This document shows, in pieces, positions 20,905 through 29,361 of a DNA stretch of 64,000 bases. Origin of the DNA: Pseudomonadota bacterium (GTDB lineage Bacteria > Pseudomonadota > Gammaproteobacteria > Steroidobacterales > Steroidobacteraceae); contig JAFEFN010000013.1 in assembly GCA_018240525.1 (NCBI GenBank), forward strand, positions 248,001 through 312,000, in the 5' to 3' direction. The notes below the pieces were generated by a model, which saw only the letters and a program-made list of their open reading frames with translations, was not told the origin of the DNA and did not search any database. The position numbers were made by a program, and so were the translations under genes. Positions within the stretch are counted from its first letter, which is position 1, and every line of letters begins with the position of its first letter.

Positions 20905-21923
20905 CGGCGCCGCGCCTGGCGCAGCAGGTTCTCGATCGCGGTGATGCCATCCCGCGGGGGCCCAGAGCGGCGTAGCTCGTAGGCGGGAATACGTGCGGCG
21001 GCGCGGGCAAAGGCGCGCCAACCCGGCTGCGCGGCGGCATAGGGCTGCTCGGCGGCCAACCGGGCTATCGCGTCGCGGCGCCGCAGGGGAAGCAGTGACT
21101 TGCCGGGCCGCGCGGAATCGGCCGAGACGAACACCGCCGCGGCGATCTGCAGCGGCGCGCGTGCCAGGCGAAGCCCTCCCTGGCGCAGGTCGATCTCGAG
21201 CTTGCGCACGCCGCTGCGCCGCCGGATCGTGGCTGCGCGCCCGAGTTCGCGTGCCATGCCGCGGTCATCGACGAAGCGCAACGCATCGCGGCGAACGTGG
21301 ATGTAGTTTGCAATGCCGGTGGCCCGCAGCGTGGCCGGCTCGGCGAGCACGCTGTCTTCCGCGAGGAAATCGAAACCCCGCAGCAGGCACCCGAGCGCCA
21401 GCGTCGACTTGCCAGCCCCACTGGGGCCGAGCAGCAGTACGCCCCTGCCGCCAAGACCCACGCACGCGGCGTGCAGGGGAACCAGCTGCTGTACCCGTGC
21501 CGCCAGCATGTAGACGGCGAACTCGATGAGTTCGTAGCGCAGGTGATAGGGAAACCGCAACATCGATCGCGGCACGCTGATCAGCGCGCTCCGCTCGCGC
21601 GGGACTATGACGGCGAATCCCGAGCCGTCGAGGGCACCCAGGCACATGCCGGGCGCGGCCAGGGCCCCCAGCAGCGGCGGGTCCCCGCGCAGCGGTCGCC
21701 GCGACCGCGGCTCCAGGCGCAACCGAACGCGCAACGACGGCGGCCTGCCCAGGGTGTGACGGGGCAGCGCACCATAGGCCTGCCCGACGATACGCAGCAG
21801 CTGCGGGCTGTCGGTCTCAAACACGAAATCGCCGCCCAGCAACCGGCACTTGCGCCTCAGCGCTGGTCGTCGCCGCTCTGCAAACGGATCCGCCGTCGGG
21901 TCCGTAAAGTTCGTGCGCTTCAC
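20901..21923 (-). CDS. HprK-related kinase-like protein
   Basis: 340 residues from the GTG at 21923. The central P-loop GPSGAGKST (residues 166-174) followed by LLRGFDFLAEDSVL matches the HPr kinase/phosphorylase C-terminal fold; AED is the equivalent of the conserved acidic capping segment. The N-terminal 150 residues (LRVRLRLEPRSRRPL ... FPYHLRYELIEFAVYMLAARVQQLVPLHAA) are typical of HprK-related proteins found in secondary-metabolite and polysaccharide loci. No HPr or PTS gene is near, so it probably phosphorylates another substrate. It is coupled by 4-nt overlaps to glycosyltransferases on both sides. Confidence 0.8.
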   Translation of the reverse strand: MKRTNFTDPTADPFAERRRPALRRKCRLLGGDFVFETDSPQLLRIVGQAYGALPRHTLGRPPSLRVRLRLEPRSRRPLRGDPPLLGALAAPGMCLGALDGSGFAVIVPRERSALISVPRSMLRFPYHLRYELIEFAVYMLAARVQQLVPLHAACVGLGGRGVLLLGPSGAGKSTLALGCLLRGFDFLAEDSVLAEPATLRATGIANYIHVRRDALRFVDDRGMARELGRAATIRRRSGVRKLEIDLRQGGLRLARAPLQIAAAVFVSADSARPGKSLLPLRRRDAIARLAAEQPYAAAQPGWRAFARAAARIPAYELRRSGPPRDGITAIENLLRQARRR

Positions 21924-23095
21924 GAGTGGAGTGCTCCGGCGGACTGCAGCAAGGCCAAGTCAAGGTAGCTGGCACGCAGCTTGCGGCCCACCGCAGCGAA
22001 GGACAGCTCACGATCAAAGTGCGTCCGCGTGGCGCGGCGCAACGCCTCCGGCGGCTCGCGTGCCAGTCTGACGAGCGCCCGGGCCATCGCTGCCGCATCG
22101 CCGCACGCCCACAGGGCGCCCACGGTGCCATCCGCGGTGAAAGAACGGAACGAGGGAATATCGGAAACCACCGGCGGCAGGGCGCAGGCGAACGCCTCGA
22201 GCAGCGCGTAACCGCTGCCCTCGTGGTGGCTGCCCGAGACAAACAGGTCCGCGGCGCGCATCGCCTGCTCTATGTGCCGGTGCGGGACGCTGCCCACCAG
22301 GTGCACGCGCTCGCGCAGCAGTGCATCGCCGGCGATGCGCGCACGCAGCTTCCCCAGCAGCGGCGCCTTGCCGAAGTAGAACCACAGGTGTGCATCCGGC
22401 AGCTGCGCGGCGGCGGCCCGGAACCCGGCCAGGACGGTCAAGGGATCCTTGTCGGGCACCAGATGCCCAACGGACAGGATGCAGGGATTGCCGTGCATCC
22501 CGGTGAGCGCGCGTGCCGCATCCTGCGCACCGGGCGTAAAGCGACTGCTGGACTCCGGAATCTCGTAGACCCGCAGCGGCTCTGCGAACAGACGCAGGCG
22601 GCGAAAGGGCTCGGCCTGGGCCCGGGCGGAGAAGGCGACCCCCGCCGCGGCCGCGAAGCCACGCCGCCACAGCCGCCGGCGCCAGGGGCGCGGTCCGGGG
22701 CCGGCATGGTCCTGCAGCAGGATCGGTGAGCGCGGCATGAGTGCCGCAAGGGCCATGACTTCGACGGGGAAGCCCAGGCCGTGCACGTGCAGCACCTGCG
22801 GCTCAAGGCTGCGCATCAGTCGCGCAAAGCCCGGGGCGTGCGCGAGGCCGCCCTCGCGGGGCGGCACCAGGAAATGGTAGCTCACGCCGTGGTGCTGCAG
22901 GGTCTGCGCGCGTGCGCTCGCCTGGATGACCGTAAGCGCGACACCGGCCTCGTGGGCGGCATCCGCCAGGTCAACCATGGAAGGCCACTCGCACAGCAGC
23001 TGCTCGGGCGTGCGGGCCTGTGGGTCACGGAAAAAGCTGATCTGCGCCACACGGGGGGCGCCCGTGGGAGCGGCGGCACTGGCCGGCCCGGTCAA
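21920..23095 (-). CDS. GT4 family glycosyltransferase
   Basis: 391 residues if started at TTG 23095, which overlaps the upstream stop in the 4-nt form TTGA. The longer open frame to 23611 is an Arg/Pro/Ala-rich shadow of the upstream radical SAM gene. The N-terminus RVAQISFFRDPQARTPEQLL opens a GT-B fold. HVHGLGFPVEVMALAALMP is in the acceptor domain. The donor domain shows ILSVGHLVPDKDPLTVLAGF, FVSGSHHEGSGYALLEAFACALPPVVSD with the E-x7-E pair. It lies between a radical SAM gene and the HprK-like gene. TTG start and weak ribosome binding site suggest expression depends on coupling. Confidence 0.87.
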   Translation of the reverse strand: MTGPASAAAPTGAPRVAQISFFRDPQARTPEQLLCEWPSMVDLADAAHEAGVALTVIQASARAQTLQHHGVSYHFLVPPREGGLAHAPGFARLMRSLEPQVLHVHGLGFPVEVMALAALMPRSPILLQDHAGPGPRPWRRRLWRRGFAAAAGVAFSARAQAEPFRRLRLFAEPLRVYEIPESSSRFTPGAQDAARALTGMHGNPCILSVGHLVPDKDPLTVLAGFRAAAAQLPDAHLWFYFGKAPLLGKLRARIAGDALLRERVHLVGSVPHRHIEQAMRAADLFVSGSHHEGSGYALLEAFACALPPVVSDIPSFRSFTADGTVGALWACGDAAAMARALVRLAREPPEALRRATRTHFDRELSFAAVGRKLRASYLDLALLQSAGALHS

Positions 23096-24615
23096 ATGCT
23101 GCTGACCCGCGGGTCCATGAGCCGCACCACGCGCTTGGCCGCATCCAGCTCCCATGGCCGGTCGTAGACCCCGAAGCGGTAGCGCCAGGCGGCCGCGGCC
23201 CGCAGCATGCTCTTGGCCCACGGCGGCGAATGGGCGTCCTGCAGCGTCGGGTAGCGGCAGTTGAGCACGGTGACGAAATCGCGGATGCGGCGGCGCAGGC
23301 GCGCGCTGACCCAGGGGGCATCGGCGTGGCACGAGTAGTCGACCCAGCGCTTCGTGGTCCACTCCTCCGGCGTCTGCGGGAAGCGCACCGGCTCGCCGTC
23401 CAGGTCGCGCAGCACGCCGGCGCGCTGGCGGATCCCGTCCGGCAGGCTGCCGGCCGGCAGCGGCGTGTACACGTACACGATGATCTCGGCACTCGGGTTG
23501 GCGCGCTTCACGCGACGGATGAACTCGAAAGTGCGCTCGGTCTCTCCCTCCGGGTCCTCCGGTGGCGCCACCATGAAGGAAAGCTCCGGGACCACGCCGT
23601 TGCGGCGGCACAGCTCAGCCACCTCCATGGTCTGATCGGCGCGCGTGCCCTTGCGGATGGCTTTGAGCATCCGGTCATTGGGAGTCTCGGCGCCGATGTA
23701 GGCCATACGCAGGCCGCTGCGGCGCACGAGCGCCCAGGCCTCGGGTGACATGTTGATGAGAGCATCCGCGCGCGCGTAGCACCACCAGGGCATGCGCACG
23801 CGGCCGAGCACCTCCAGCAACGGCGCCATATCCTCCTCGCGGTCGAAGAAGTTGTGGTCGTAGAACTGGATCGAGTCCGCGCCGAGGTTATCGCGCAGGT
23901 ACAGCAGGTCCGATTCCAGGCGCTGCGCCTCCGGCACTGCGGTGGCGCCGCGGAACATGGCCGCCACGCCGCAGAACGTGCAGCGGAAACGGCAGCCGAG
24001 GGCGGCTTCGTACGAGGCGGTGCGCTGTCCCATGAAGGTCTTTACGAGGTACTGACGCGGATTGCCCTTCAGCTTCTCGTAGGGCAGCCGCACCTGCGCG
24101 GCCGGCGGGCTGAAGGGGCGCGCCCGGTTGTGGACCGCCTCGCCCGCGCAGCGCCAGGACAGTCCATCGATCGCGCCCAAGTCAGTACTACCTGCCGCCC
24201 CGGCGGCGCGCAGCGCCGCCAGCAGCTGGGGCAAGGTCGCCTCGCCCTGGCCGCGCACGAGGAAATCGACATAGGGGGCATTGAGGGCCGCTTCCGGGTA
24301 GAGCGTCGGGAAATAGCCGCCCCAGATGATGGGCAGGCGCGGGAACTCGGCGCGCACGGCGCGCGAGACCCGGATCGCGGTCGCCACCTGCGGGCCACCC
24401 ATCACGGTGACGCCGAGCGCCTCGCAGGGGTGCGCACGCAGCTCGCGCAGCGTGGCCTCCGCATCGTCGCGCTCATGGTTGCCGTCGATAATCGCGCTCT
24501 CGTAGCCATGCTCGTCCAGCGAACGCGCCAGCGCGAGCACCGACAGCGGAAAGCGCGCGCGGCGCCGCGAGGTAATGCGCGGGTTCACGAGCACCACGCG
24601 CGGCCCGGGAGTCAC
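23092..24615 (-). CDS. B12-binding-domain radical SAM protein
   Basis: 507 residues from the GTG at 24615, which overlaps the upstream stop (GTGA) and has GGGAGCG in front. The N-terminal domain (PRVVLVNPRITSRRRARFPLSVLALARSLDEHGYESAIIDGN ... IIWGGYFPTLYPEAAL) is the B12-like Rossmann fold. The radical SAM core has CRFRCTFC (Cys at about 208, 212 and 215), then YDHNFFDREEDM and MAYIGAETPNDRMLKAIRKGT. The C-terminus has VYVYTPLPAGSLPDGIRQRAG, resembling the distal domain of the BchE/HpnJ-type family. Substrate unknown. Confidence 0.88.
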   Translation of the reverse strand: MTPGPRVVLVNPRITSRRRARFPLSVLALARSLDEHGYESAIIDGNHERDDAEATLRELRAHPCEALGVTVMGGPQVATAIRVSRAVRAEFPRLPIIWGGYFPTLYPEAALNAPYVDFLVRGQGEATLPQLLAALRAAGAAGSTDLGAIDGLSWRCAGEAVHNRARPFSPPAAQVRLPYEKLKGNPRQYLVKTFMGQRTASYEAALGCRFRCTFCGVAAMFRGATAVPEAQRLESDLLYLRDNLGADSIQFYDHNFFDREEDMAPLLEVLGRVRMPWWCYARADALINMSPEAWALVRRSGLRMAYIGAETPNDRMLKAIRKGTRADQTMEVAELCRRNGVVPELSFMVAPPEDPEGETERTFEFIRRVKRANPSAEIIVYVYTPLPAGSLPDGIRQRAGVLRDLDGEPVRFPQTPEEWTTKRWVDYSCHADAPWVSARLRRRIRDFVTVLNCRYPTLQDAHSPPWAKSMLRAAAAWRYRFGVYDRPWELDAAKRVVRLMDPRVSSI

Positions 24616-26036
24616 GACAGGCGCTCCCGCGGCTGCAGCCAGTTGAGCAGGTTCATCTCGATCGGCCAGCGGTACTCGTCGCGGCGGCAACGGAAGCGCG
24701 CCAGGCGCTGCAGCAGGTCCCAGCCCGCGGAAGTGCGCCTCCAGGCGAGCTCCTGGAAGAACTTGAAGCGCTCGATCAGCTGGTACTTCGTGCCACTCAC
24801 CCACGGGCCCGGCAGACCGGCGACGAAGTCGAACTGCGACCACTCGCTCAAATTATCCGGAAGGCGGAAGCCCTTGCTCACCGCCTCCAGCACGATGGCG
24901 CTGCCCGGGTAGGGTTTGAAGTAGAAGATCGGCGTCTCGAAGTCCGGACTCATGGCACGCAAGCGCTTCACGCAGGCGATCGTAGCGGCGACGCTCTCGT
25001 CGGTCTCGTCGGGGAAGCCGACGATGAAGGGAAAATTGCCGGCGATCTTCATCTCCTGCATGCGCCGGGCGACCTCGTAGACCTGCTCGATCTTGATGTC
25101 TTTCTTGATGCGCTTGAGCATGGCATTGTCGCCGGACTCCACCCCCACCAGCAGGCGCCGCAGCCCCGAGCGCTTGGCGAGCGCCCACAGCTCCTGCGGC
25201 AGGCGCATGCCCTGGTCGGCCCGCATCGTCGCCGCCCAGGTAATCTCCACTTTCTCATCGATCAGGCGCTGCGCCAGGGCCTGTACCCGGTCGCGCCGGG
25301 TGAAGAAGGTCTCGTCCTGGAAATTAACGTCGGTGAAGCCGTAGCGCGCCTGCAGGTCCCGCAGCGCCAGCGCGACGTTCTGCGGATCGATCCCCACCCA
25401 CTCGCGGCCGTACACGAATGGGTCGGAACAGAACGCGCAGCGGAAATTGCAGCCCTGCGAGGAGATGTAATCGAGCTGCCGCTTGCCCTTAAGCTCAAAG
25501 TAGCGCTCCACGGGAATCAGGCCGTAGTCGTGCGGCCGGAAGCTGTCAAGCGGCAGCAAGGGGCGCGCAGGATTCTTCAGCACCCGGCCATCGGGCAGAC
25601 GGACCATGCATCCGGCGCAGCCCTCGAGCGAGTCGCCGGCAGCAAGGCGCTCGACGATCTCGGCGAACGTGGCCTCACCCTGCCCCTGCACGGTGACGTC
25701 CACACAGGGCTCGGCAAGGCATTCGATCCCGAACATGGAGGGGTGCCAGCCGCCCCAGACCACCGGCAGTTGCGGATGGGCAGCCTTGGCGGCGCGCGAG
25801 ATGCGCAGGGCGTCGGAAATCGGCGCGCCGGTGAGAACCGTTACGCCGAGACACACCGCATCGTGCAGCTGGCTGACCAATGTCCGCTCGGCATCAGGAT
25901 CGAGGCGCCCGTCGATGATCACGACCTCGTAACGTTCCGGGTCGAGGTGTGACCCCACGGCCAGCAGCGCGAGCGGCATGGTGAAGAACACCGCATGCGG
26001 GTTGTAGAGCACGACCTTCCGACGCGTCGCAATCAT
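24612..26036 (-). CDS. B12-binding-domain radical SAM protein
   Basis: 474 residues from the ATG at 26036, overlapping the methyltransferase stop by 4 nt. The N-terminus (KVVLYNPHAVFFTMPLALLAVGSHLDPERYEVVIIDGRLD) and VVWGGWHPSMFGIECLAEPCVDVTVQGQGE form the B12-like domain. The radical SAM motif is CNFRCAFC (Cys at about 196, 200 and 203), then FQDETFFTRRDRVQALAQRLID and LLVGVESGDNAMLKRIKKD. It resembles HpnJ/BchE-type enzymes in layout. It is paired with the next radical SAM gene, as rSAM pairs also occur on the plus strand. Confidence 0.88.
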   Translation of the reverse strand: MIATRRKVVLYNPHAVFFTMPLALLAVGSHLDPERYEVVIIDGRLDPDAERTLVSQLHDAVCLGVTVLTGAPISDALRISRAAKAAHPQLPVVWGGWHPSMFGIECLAEPCVDVTVQGQGEATFAEIVERLAAGDSLEGCAGCMVRLPDGRVLKNPARPLLPLDSFRPHDYGLIPVERYFELKGKRQLDYISSQGCNFRCAFCSDPFVYGREWVGIDPQNVALALRDLQARYGFTDVNFQDETFFTRRDRVQALAQRLIDEKVEITWAATMRADQGMRLPQELWALAKRSGLRRLLVGVESGDNAMLKRIKKDIKIEQVYEVARRMQEMKIAGNFPFIVGFPDETDESVAATIACVKRLRAMSPDFETPIFYFKPYPGSAIVLEAVSKGFRLPDNLSEWSQFDFVAGLPGPWVSGTKYQLIERFKFFQELAWRRTSAGWDLLQRLARFRCRRDEYRWPIEMNLLNWLQPRERLS

Positions 26037-26767
26037 GGCTGCACTGCCCGGAAGATGATGACCCGTTCACCCACGTAGCGGCGCTGCGCAAAGGGCGTCA
26101 GTGCAAAGCCCTGAGCCGCGAGCTCGGTGAGGAAAGCTGCCGAGTCACCGAAACTCGACAGCAGCACGAGCGCACACCCACCCGGCTTCAGGTGGGCCCC
26201 AAGCTGGGCGGCAAACCGCTCCGCGACATCCTCGGCGCGCCAAGCGCGTTCGCGGTCGTTGCGCGGGGTGCCACGCACGAACGGCGGATTGAAAAGCACC
26301 ACGTCAAACCGCTCTGCGTGCACGGGCGCGAACAGGTCGCCCCCGCGCACCTCGATGCGGTGCTCCAGGTGATTGAGGGCCGCATTGATCTGTGCGCAGC
26401 GCACCGCCGCGGGGTTGATGTCGATGGCCACGACCCGGCGCGCGTGCCGCGCCGCGAACAGGGCGCATACACCGGACCCGGTACCCAGGTCGAGCACCTC
26501 GGCAGCCGGCGGGATCAGCTTCCCGTCCAGGCAGCCGGCAAAGTAGGCACCCGTGCGCAATAGGCGGGGGTTGAAGACGCTCGGGGTGACCAGCACGGGA
26601 ACGCCGTGCACGCGCTCGAGGCGAAAGGCGTCGTAGCGCTCAAGGCCACGCATCCGGTACGCGAAGGACAGTACCCGGCTGAGCAGCCCATCCAAAACCG
26701 CCGCGCGCGGTGGCTCGGACAGCAGTTGCGCGCACTCGAGTGCCTGCGCCTGGATCACCTCAGACAT
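26033..26767 (-). CDS. methyltransferase with NPPF motif (HemK/RsmC-like)
   Basis: 244 residues from the ATG at 26767 (a GTG at 26779 is an alternative). The SAM site is VLDLGTGSGVCALFAA followed by VVAIDINPAAVRCAQINAAL. FDVVLFNPPFVRG carries the NPPF motif used by enzymes that methylate nitrogen (glutamine side chains, bases), as in PrmC and RsmC. The N-terminal 90 residues (VLSFAYRMRGLERYDAFRLERVHGVPVLVTPSVFNP) are a recognition domain with the PSVFNPRLLRTG entry typical of PrmC-like methylases. Sandwiched between radical SAM genes with short overlaps, it probably modifies the cluster product. Confidence 0.85.
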   Translation of the reverse strand: MSEVIQAQALECAQLLSEPPRAAVLDGLLSRVLSFAYRMRGLERYDAFRLERVHGVPVLVTPSVFNPRLLRTGAYFAGCLDGKLIPPAAEVLDLGTGSGVCALFAARHARRVVAIDINPAAVRCAQINAALNHLEHRIEVRGGDLFAPVHAERFDVVLFNPPFVRGTPRNDRERAWRAEDVAERFAAQLGAHLKPGGCALVLLSSFGDSAAFLTELAAQGFALTPFAQRRYVGERVIIFRAVQP

Positions 26768-27794
26768 GGCCTGGCTCACGCGATAAGGGTGGCATCACCT
26801 CGGTAGGGCCGCGAGTGTGCCATATGGAGCACACACAGGTGCGGCACTCAGGGGCGCCGTTGGACCGGATGCGTTCACGCAGGGCGAGCGATGGGAGGTC
26901 GTTTAACGTAAGCGCCAGGTCCTCGCGCGCAACGGCTTGGGGAGGGCCCTGGATGAAGAAGCACGGGTGCACGCGACCACCTGCATCCAGAACGGCGGAA
27001 AACGCCGGGGCATTGCAGCGCACCAGGGGATAGTCGCCCTGGCCACTCACGGCGCTGAAGTATCGGTGGATGTGGCGCAGCCTGCGCGGGCTCTCCGCGA
27101 TGAAGCCGCTCTCAAACTCGCGGGCGCAGTCGCGTTCCAGTGCATCGAGCAGCGCGGCGAACGGCGAGAGGTCTTCTGTCCTCAGGGCCAGGTCAGAGCC
27201 GATTGCGTCCTTGCGCCCGAAGGCATGCGGGTTGGCGACGTCTACCGCAAGGAACGAAACACCCTGGGCTCCGAGGTGACGCGCTAGGCGCACAAACTCG
27301 GGAAGTTGGCGGAAATTGGCCCGCTGCAGCGTCACGCGCAGTGTCACGGGCGCGCCGGCGGCCGCCGCCGCCCGAATCCCTTCGCAGACTTTGTCGAATG
27401 CATCCAGGCCGCGGATCGCCTGGTAGGTCGCCGCATCGGTACCATCCAGCGAGACGGTGACGCGATCAAAAAGCCTGGCAACCTCGCGCGCATGCTTGGC
27501 CAGGGACAGACCCGACGTCAGTAGCCACAACTTCAGCCGCGCATCGCGCAGTGCGGCCGCGATCTGCTGCCACTCGGGGTTGAGCAACGGCTCCCCGCCC
27601 GACAGTAACGCCACCTGCGTGCCCAGCCGCTCAAGGGACGGCAGCAGGCGACGGACCGATGCCAGGCTCATGTCTTTGGTGCCGGTGCGCCAGTAGTCGC
27701 ACGTGACGCAGCGCGAGTTGCAGCGCTCGCTCAGGTAGAGGGTGAGCAGCGGCAGACTCTCCAGGGTCCGCGACTCCTGCGGCCACCGAATCAC
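26760..27794 (-). CDS. radical SAM protein with C-terminal cysteine cluster (SPASM-like)
   Basis: 344 residues from the GTG at 27794, which overlaps the upstream stop (GTGA). The open frame to 27986 is Arg/Ala-rich and rejected. CNSRCVTC (Cys at about 25, 29 and 32) lies close to the N-terminus, so there is no B12 domain. LLSGGEPLLNPEW is the SAM-binding GGE motif. The C-terminal part has VRCNAPAFSAVLDAGGRVHPCFF and ECRTCVC, a SPASM- or Twitch-like auxiliary cluster, with the family-typical CNAP...G.V.PC pattern. SPASM enzymes usually modify peptides or sugars. No precursor peptide gene is visible. Confidence 0.86.
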   Translation of the reverse strand: MIRWPQESRTLESLPLLTLYLSERCNSRCVTCDYWRTGTKDMSLASVRRLLPSLERLGTQVALLSGGEPLLNPEWQQIAAALRDARLKLWLLTSGLSLAKHAREVARLFDRVTVSLDGTDAATYQAIRGLDAFDKVCEGIRAAAAAGAPVTLRVTLQRANFRQLPEFVRLARHLGAQGVSFLAVDVANPHAFGRKDAIGSDLALRTEDLSPFAALLDALERDCAREFESGFIAESPRRLRHIHRYFSAVSGQGDYPLVRCNAPAFSAVLDAGGRVHPCFFIQGPPQAVAREDLALTLNDLPSLALRERIRSNGAPECRTCVCSIWHTRGPTEVMPPLSREPGHV

Positions 27795-28615
27795 TTGGCT
27801 GTCCCGTCGCCGGTCACGGTCGCCGCCACGGGAGACGTTAACCGGGTGGCTTCGACGATGTAGTGGTCGGAGACGAAAGCAAGCAGGGGCAAGCCCTGCG
27901 CAGCGCGCTCTAGCCGCGCGAGCGCTGCCAGCAGCCGCGGACGGCGATTGAGCCAGCCTGCCGCATAGCTCGGCGGCAATACGCACCCGAGCGGACGGAC
28001 GCGGTCGATGCGGAAGTACGGTCGCAGTGCCGCAGACAGGTCCCGTGGGCTAGGGTAGCTGAGCGAAAGACCGCGCCATCGCAACGGCCCACGGCCCATG
28101 CGCCGCCAGGCCTTGGCGGGCTGCCCGTGCCACAGGAACCAGGCCCACTCCCACGGAACGTGTCGGCCCATCGGGATCCACAGCAGGCGCGCGCCCGGCC
28201 TCAGCCGAGCCGCCACGGCCCGCACGAGTTCCGGCATGTCGGCCACGCAGTTGAGTGCGCCGAAGTCGGAGAGCACGCCGTCGAACGCCGCAGAATCCGG
28301 GACCGACCCAAGCTGTTCCATGGAAAGGCAATGGAACTGCACCTTCTCAGCGAGGCCCAGGCTCAATGCCTTGTGCTGCGCCTGGCTCACCATGCCCGGG
28401 GACGCGTCCAGGGCGACGACGCTCGTACCTGCAGCGGCCAAGTGCATCGCGTCGGCGCCCGTTCCACATCCCAGGTCAAGCACGCGGCGGGCACCCTTGA
28501 ACATCTCGTCCAAGCGTGCCCAGACAAGCGCGCGCAATGCCGCTCCCAGCGGCGTGTCGGTGAACGCAGTGTCGTAGTCGACCGCGAGAGTGTCGAATGC
28601 AGCGGCTTGGGACAG
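27791..28615 (-). CDS. class I SAM-dependent methyltransferase, probable CTG start
   Basis: 274 residues if it starts at CTG 28615. The first ordinary start in this frame is TTG at 28537, but translation upstream gives AAFDTLAVDYDTAFTDTPLG, the conserved N-terminal signature of this methyltransferase type. An exact AGGAGG lies 4 nt before the CTG. The SAM site is RVLDLGCGTGADAMHLAAAG with VVALDASPGMVSQAQ, and FDGVLSDFGALNCVADMP is motif IV. It is the first gene of the eight-gene minus-strand arm and overlaps the radical SAM gene by 4 nt. The substrate is unknown. Confidence 0.82.
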   Translation of the reverse strand: MSQAAAFDTLAVDYDTAFTDTPLGAALRALVWARLDEMFKGARRVLDLGCGTGADAMHLAAAGTSVVALDASPGMVSQAQHKALSLGLAEKVQFHCLSMEQLGSVPDSAAFDGVLSDFGALNCVADMPELVRAVAARLRPGARLLWIPMGRHVPWEWAWFLWHGQPAKAWRRMGRGPLRWRGLSLSYPSPRDLSAALRPYFRIDRVRPLGCVLPPSYAAGWLNRRPRLLAALARLERAAQGLPLLAFVSDHYIVEATRLTSPVAATVTGDGTAK

Positions 28616-29361
28616 GGGGCCTCCTGGACCGTATCGTGCAAATCCCCGGTATTTGAGTGTGCCCGAGTGTTCCCCGGGTTCAAAGCACGTCGGCGGCGCG
28701 GGAATCCGCCAGGTGGGTTGAAGCCCGCCTCGACCCTAATCCCCCGGGTCCGTGCCGACCACCGGGCGAATCGGGTCAGGAGGGCGCCGCCCGTCTCGTA
28801 GGCGTCTCGGGCTCGCCGAAGGCCCGCCTCGCTCAGACCTTCGGCCGCCCCGGGGTTCTTGTGCACGAGCGTGCCGGCGGTGGGGGGAGTGCCCGGGTCG
28901 GCGCGGCCCTCGGTGAACGACCGGCTCCCCGTAGCGGGCTGAGAGTGGGCGCTCAAACCCGACCAGCATCCCAACATCCCGAGGGCGGCCTCCGGGTTGA
29001 ACACTCTGGCCTTCGCACCCGCGCGGCAGGCAGATGATGCGCACCCGGGGATTCGGAAAAGCACAGTGGGCACGGGCGCGAGGTGGGTGTGCTTTAACCG
29101 ATAGGCGGCACAGTGCACGTGCGCGAGCCGCGCGCGGCGCGCAACTCGCGTCCCGGCTGTTGATCGAGGCCAATCGGCAACCGCGGCCCTTTCTGGTTTG
29201 CCCTATTGAGCAAGCCGGGGCGCGTTCCGGAACCTCGATCGGGTTCACCATGCCATCTTACGGGAGTTACACTTCCCTGCCATGCGAGACCTCCACGGAT
29301 TGCACCACGGCGTTCGAGAGGCCGGTGGCAGCGCGGACGCGTATCCCGGGTGGGCCGCACG
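28616..29361. other. 746-bp divergent region between two clusters
   Basis: It separates the minus-strand radical SAM arm from the plus-strand glycan genes and should contain both promoters. Open frames here are shadow-like and rich in Arg, Pro and Gly. I found no family motif, tRNA or convincing peptide gene. A small precursor peptide cannot be excluded. Confidence 0.45.

Noticed and set aside
23096..23611. Long N-terminal extension of the GT4 gene
   Set aside because: It lies in the coding region of the upstream radical SAM gene and is Arg/Pro/Ala-rich without motifs.
28616..29361. Precursor-peptide gene for the radical SAM cluster
   Set aside because: Short frames here lack a leader-like pattern, repeats or a ribosome binding site.
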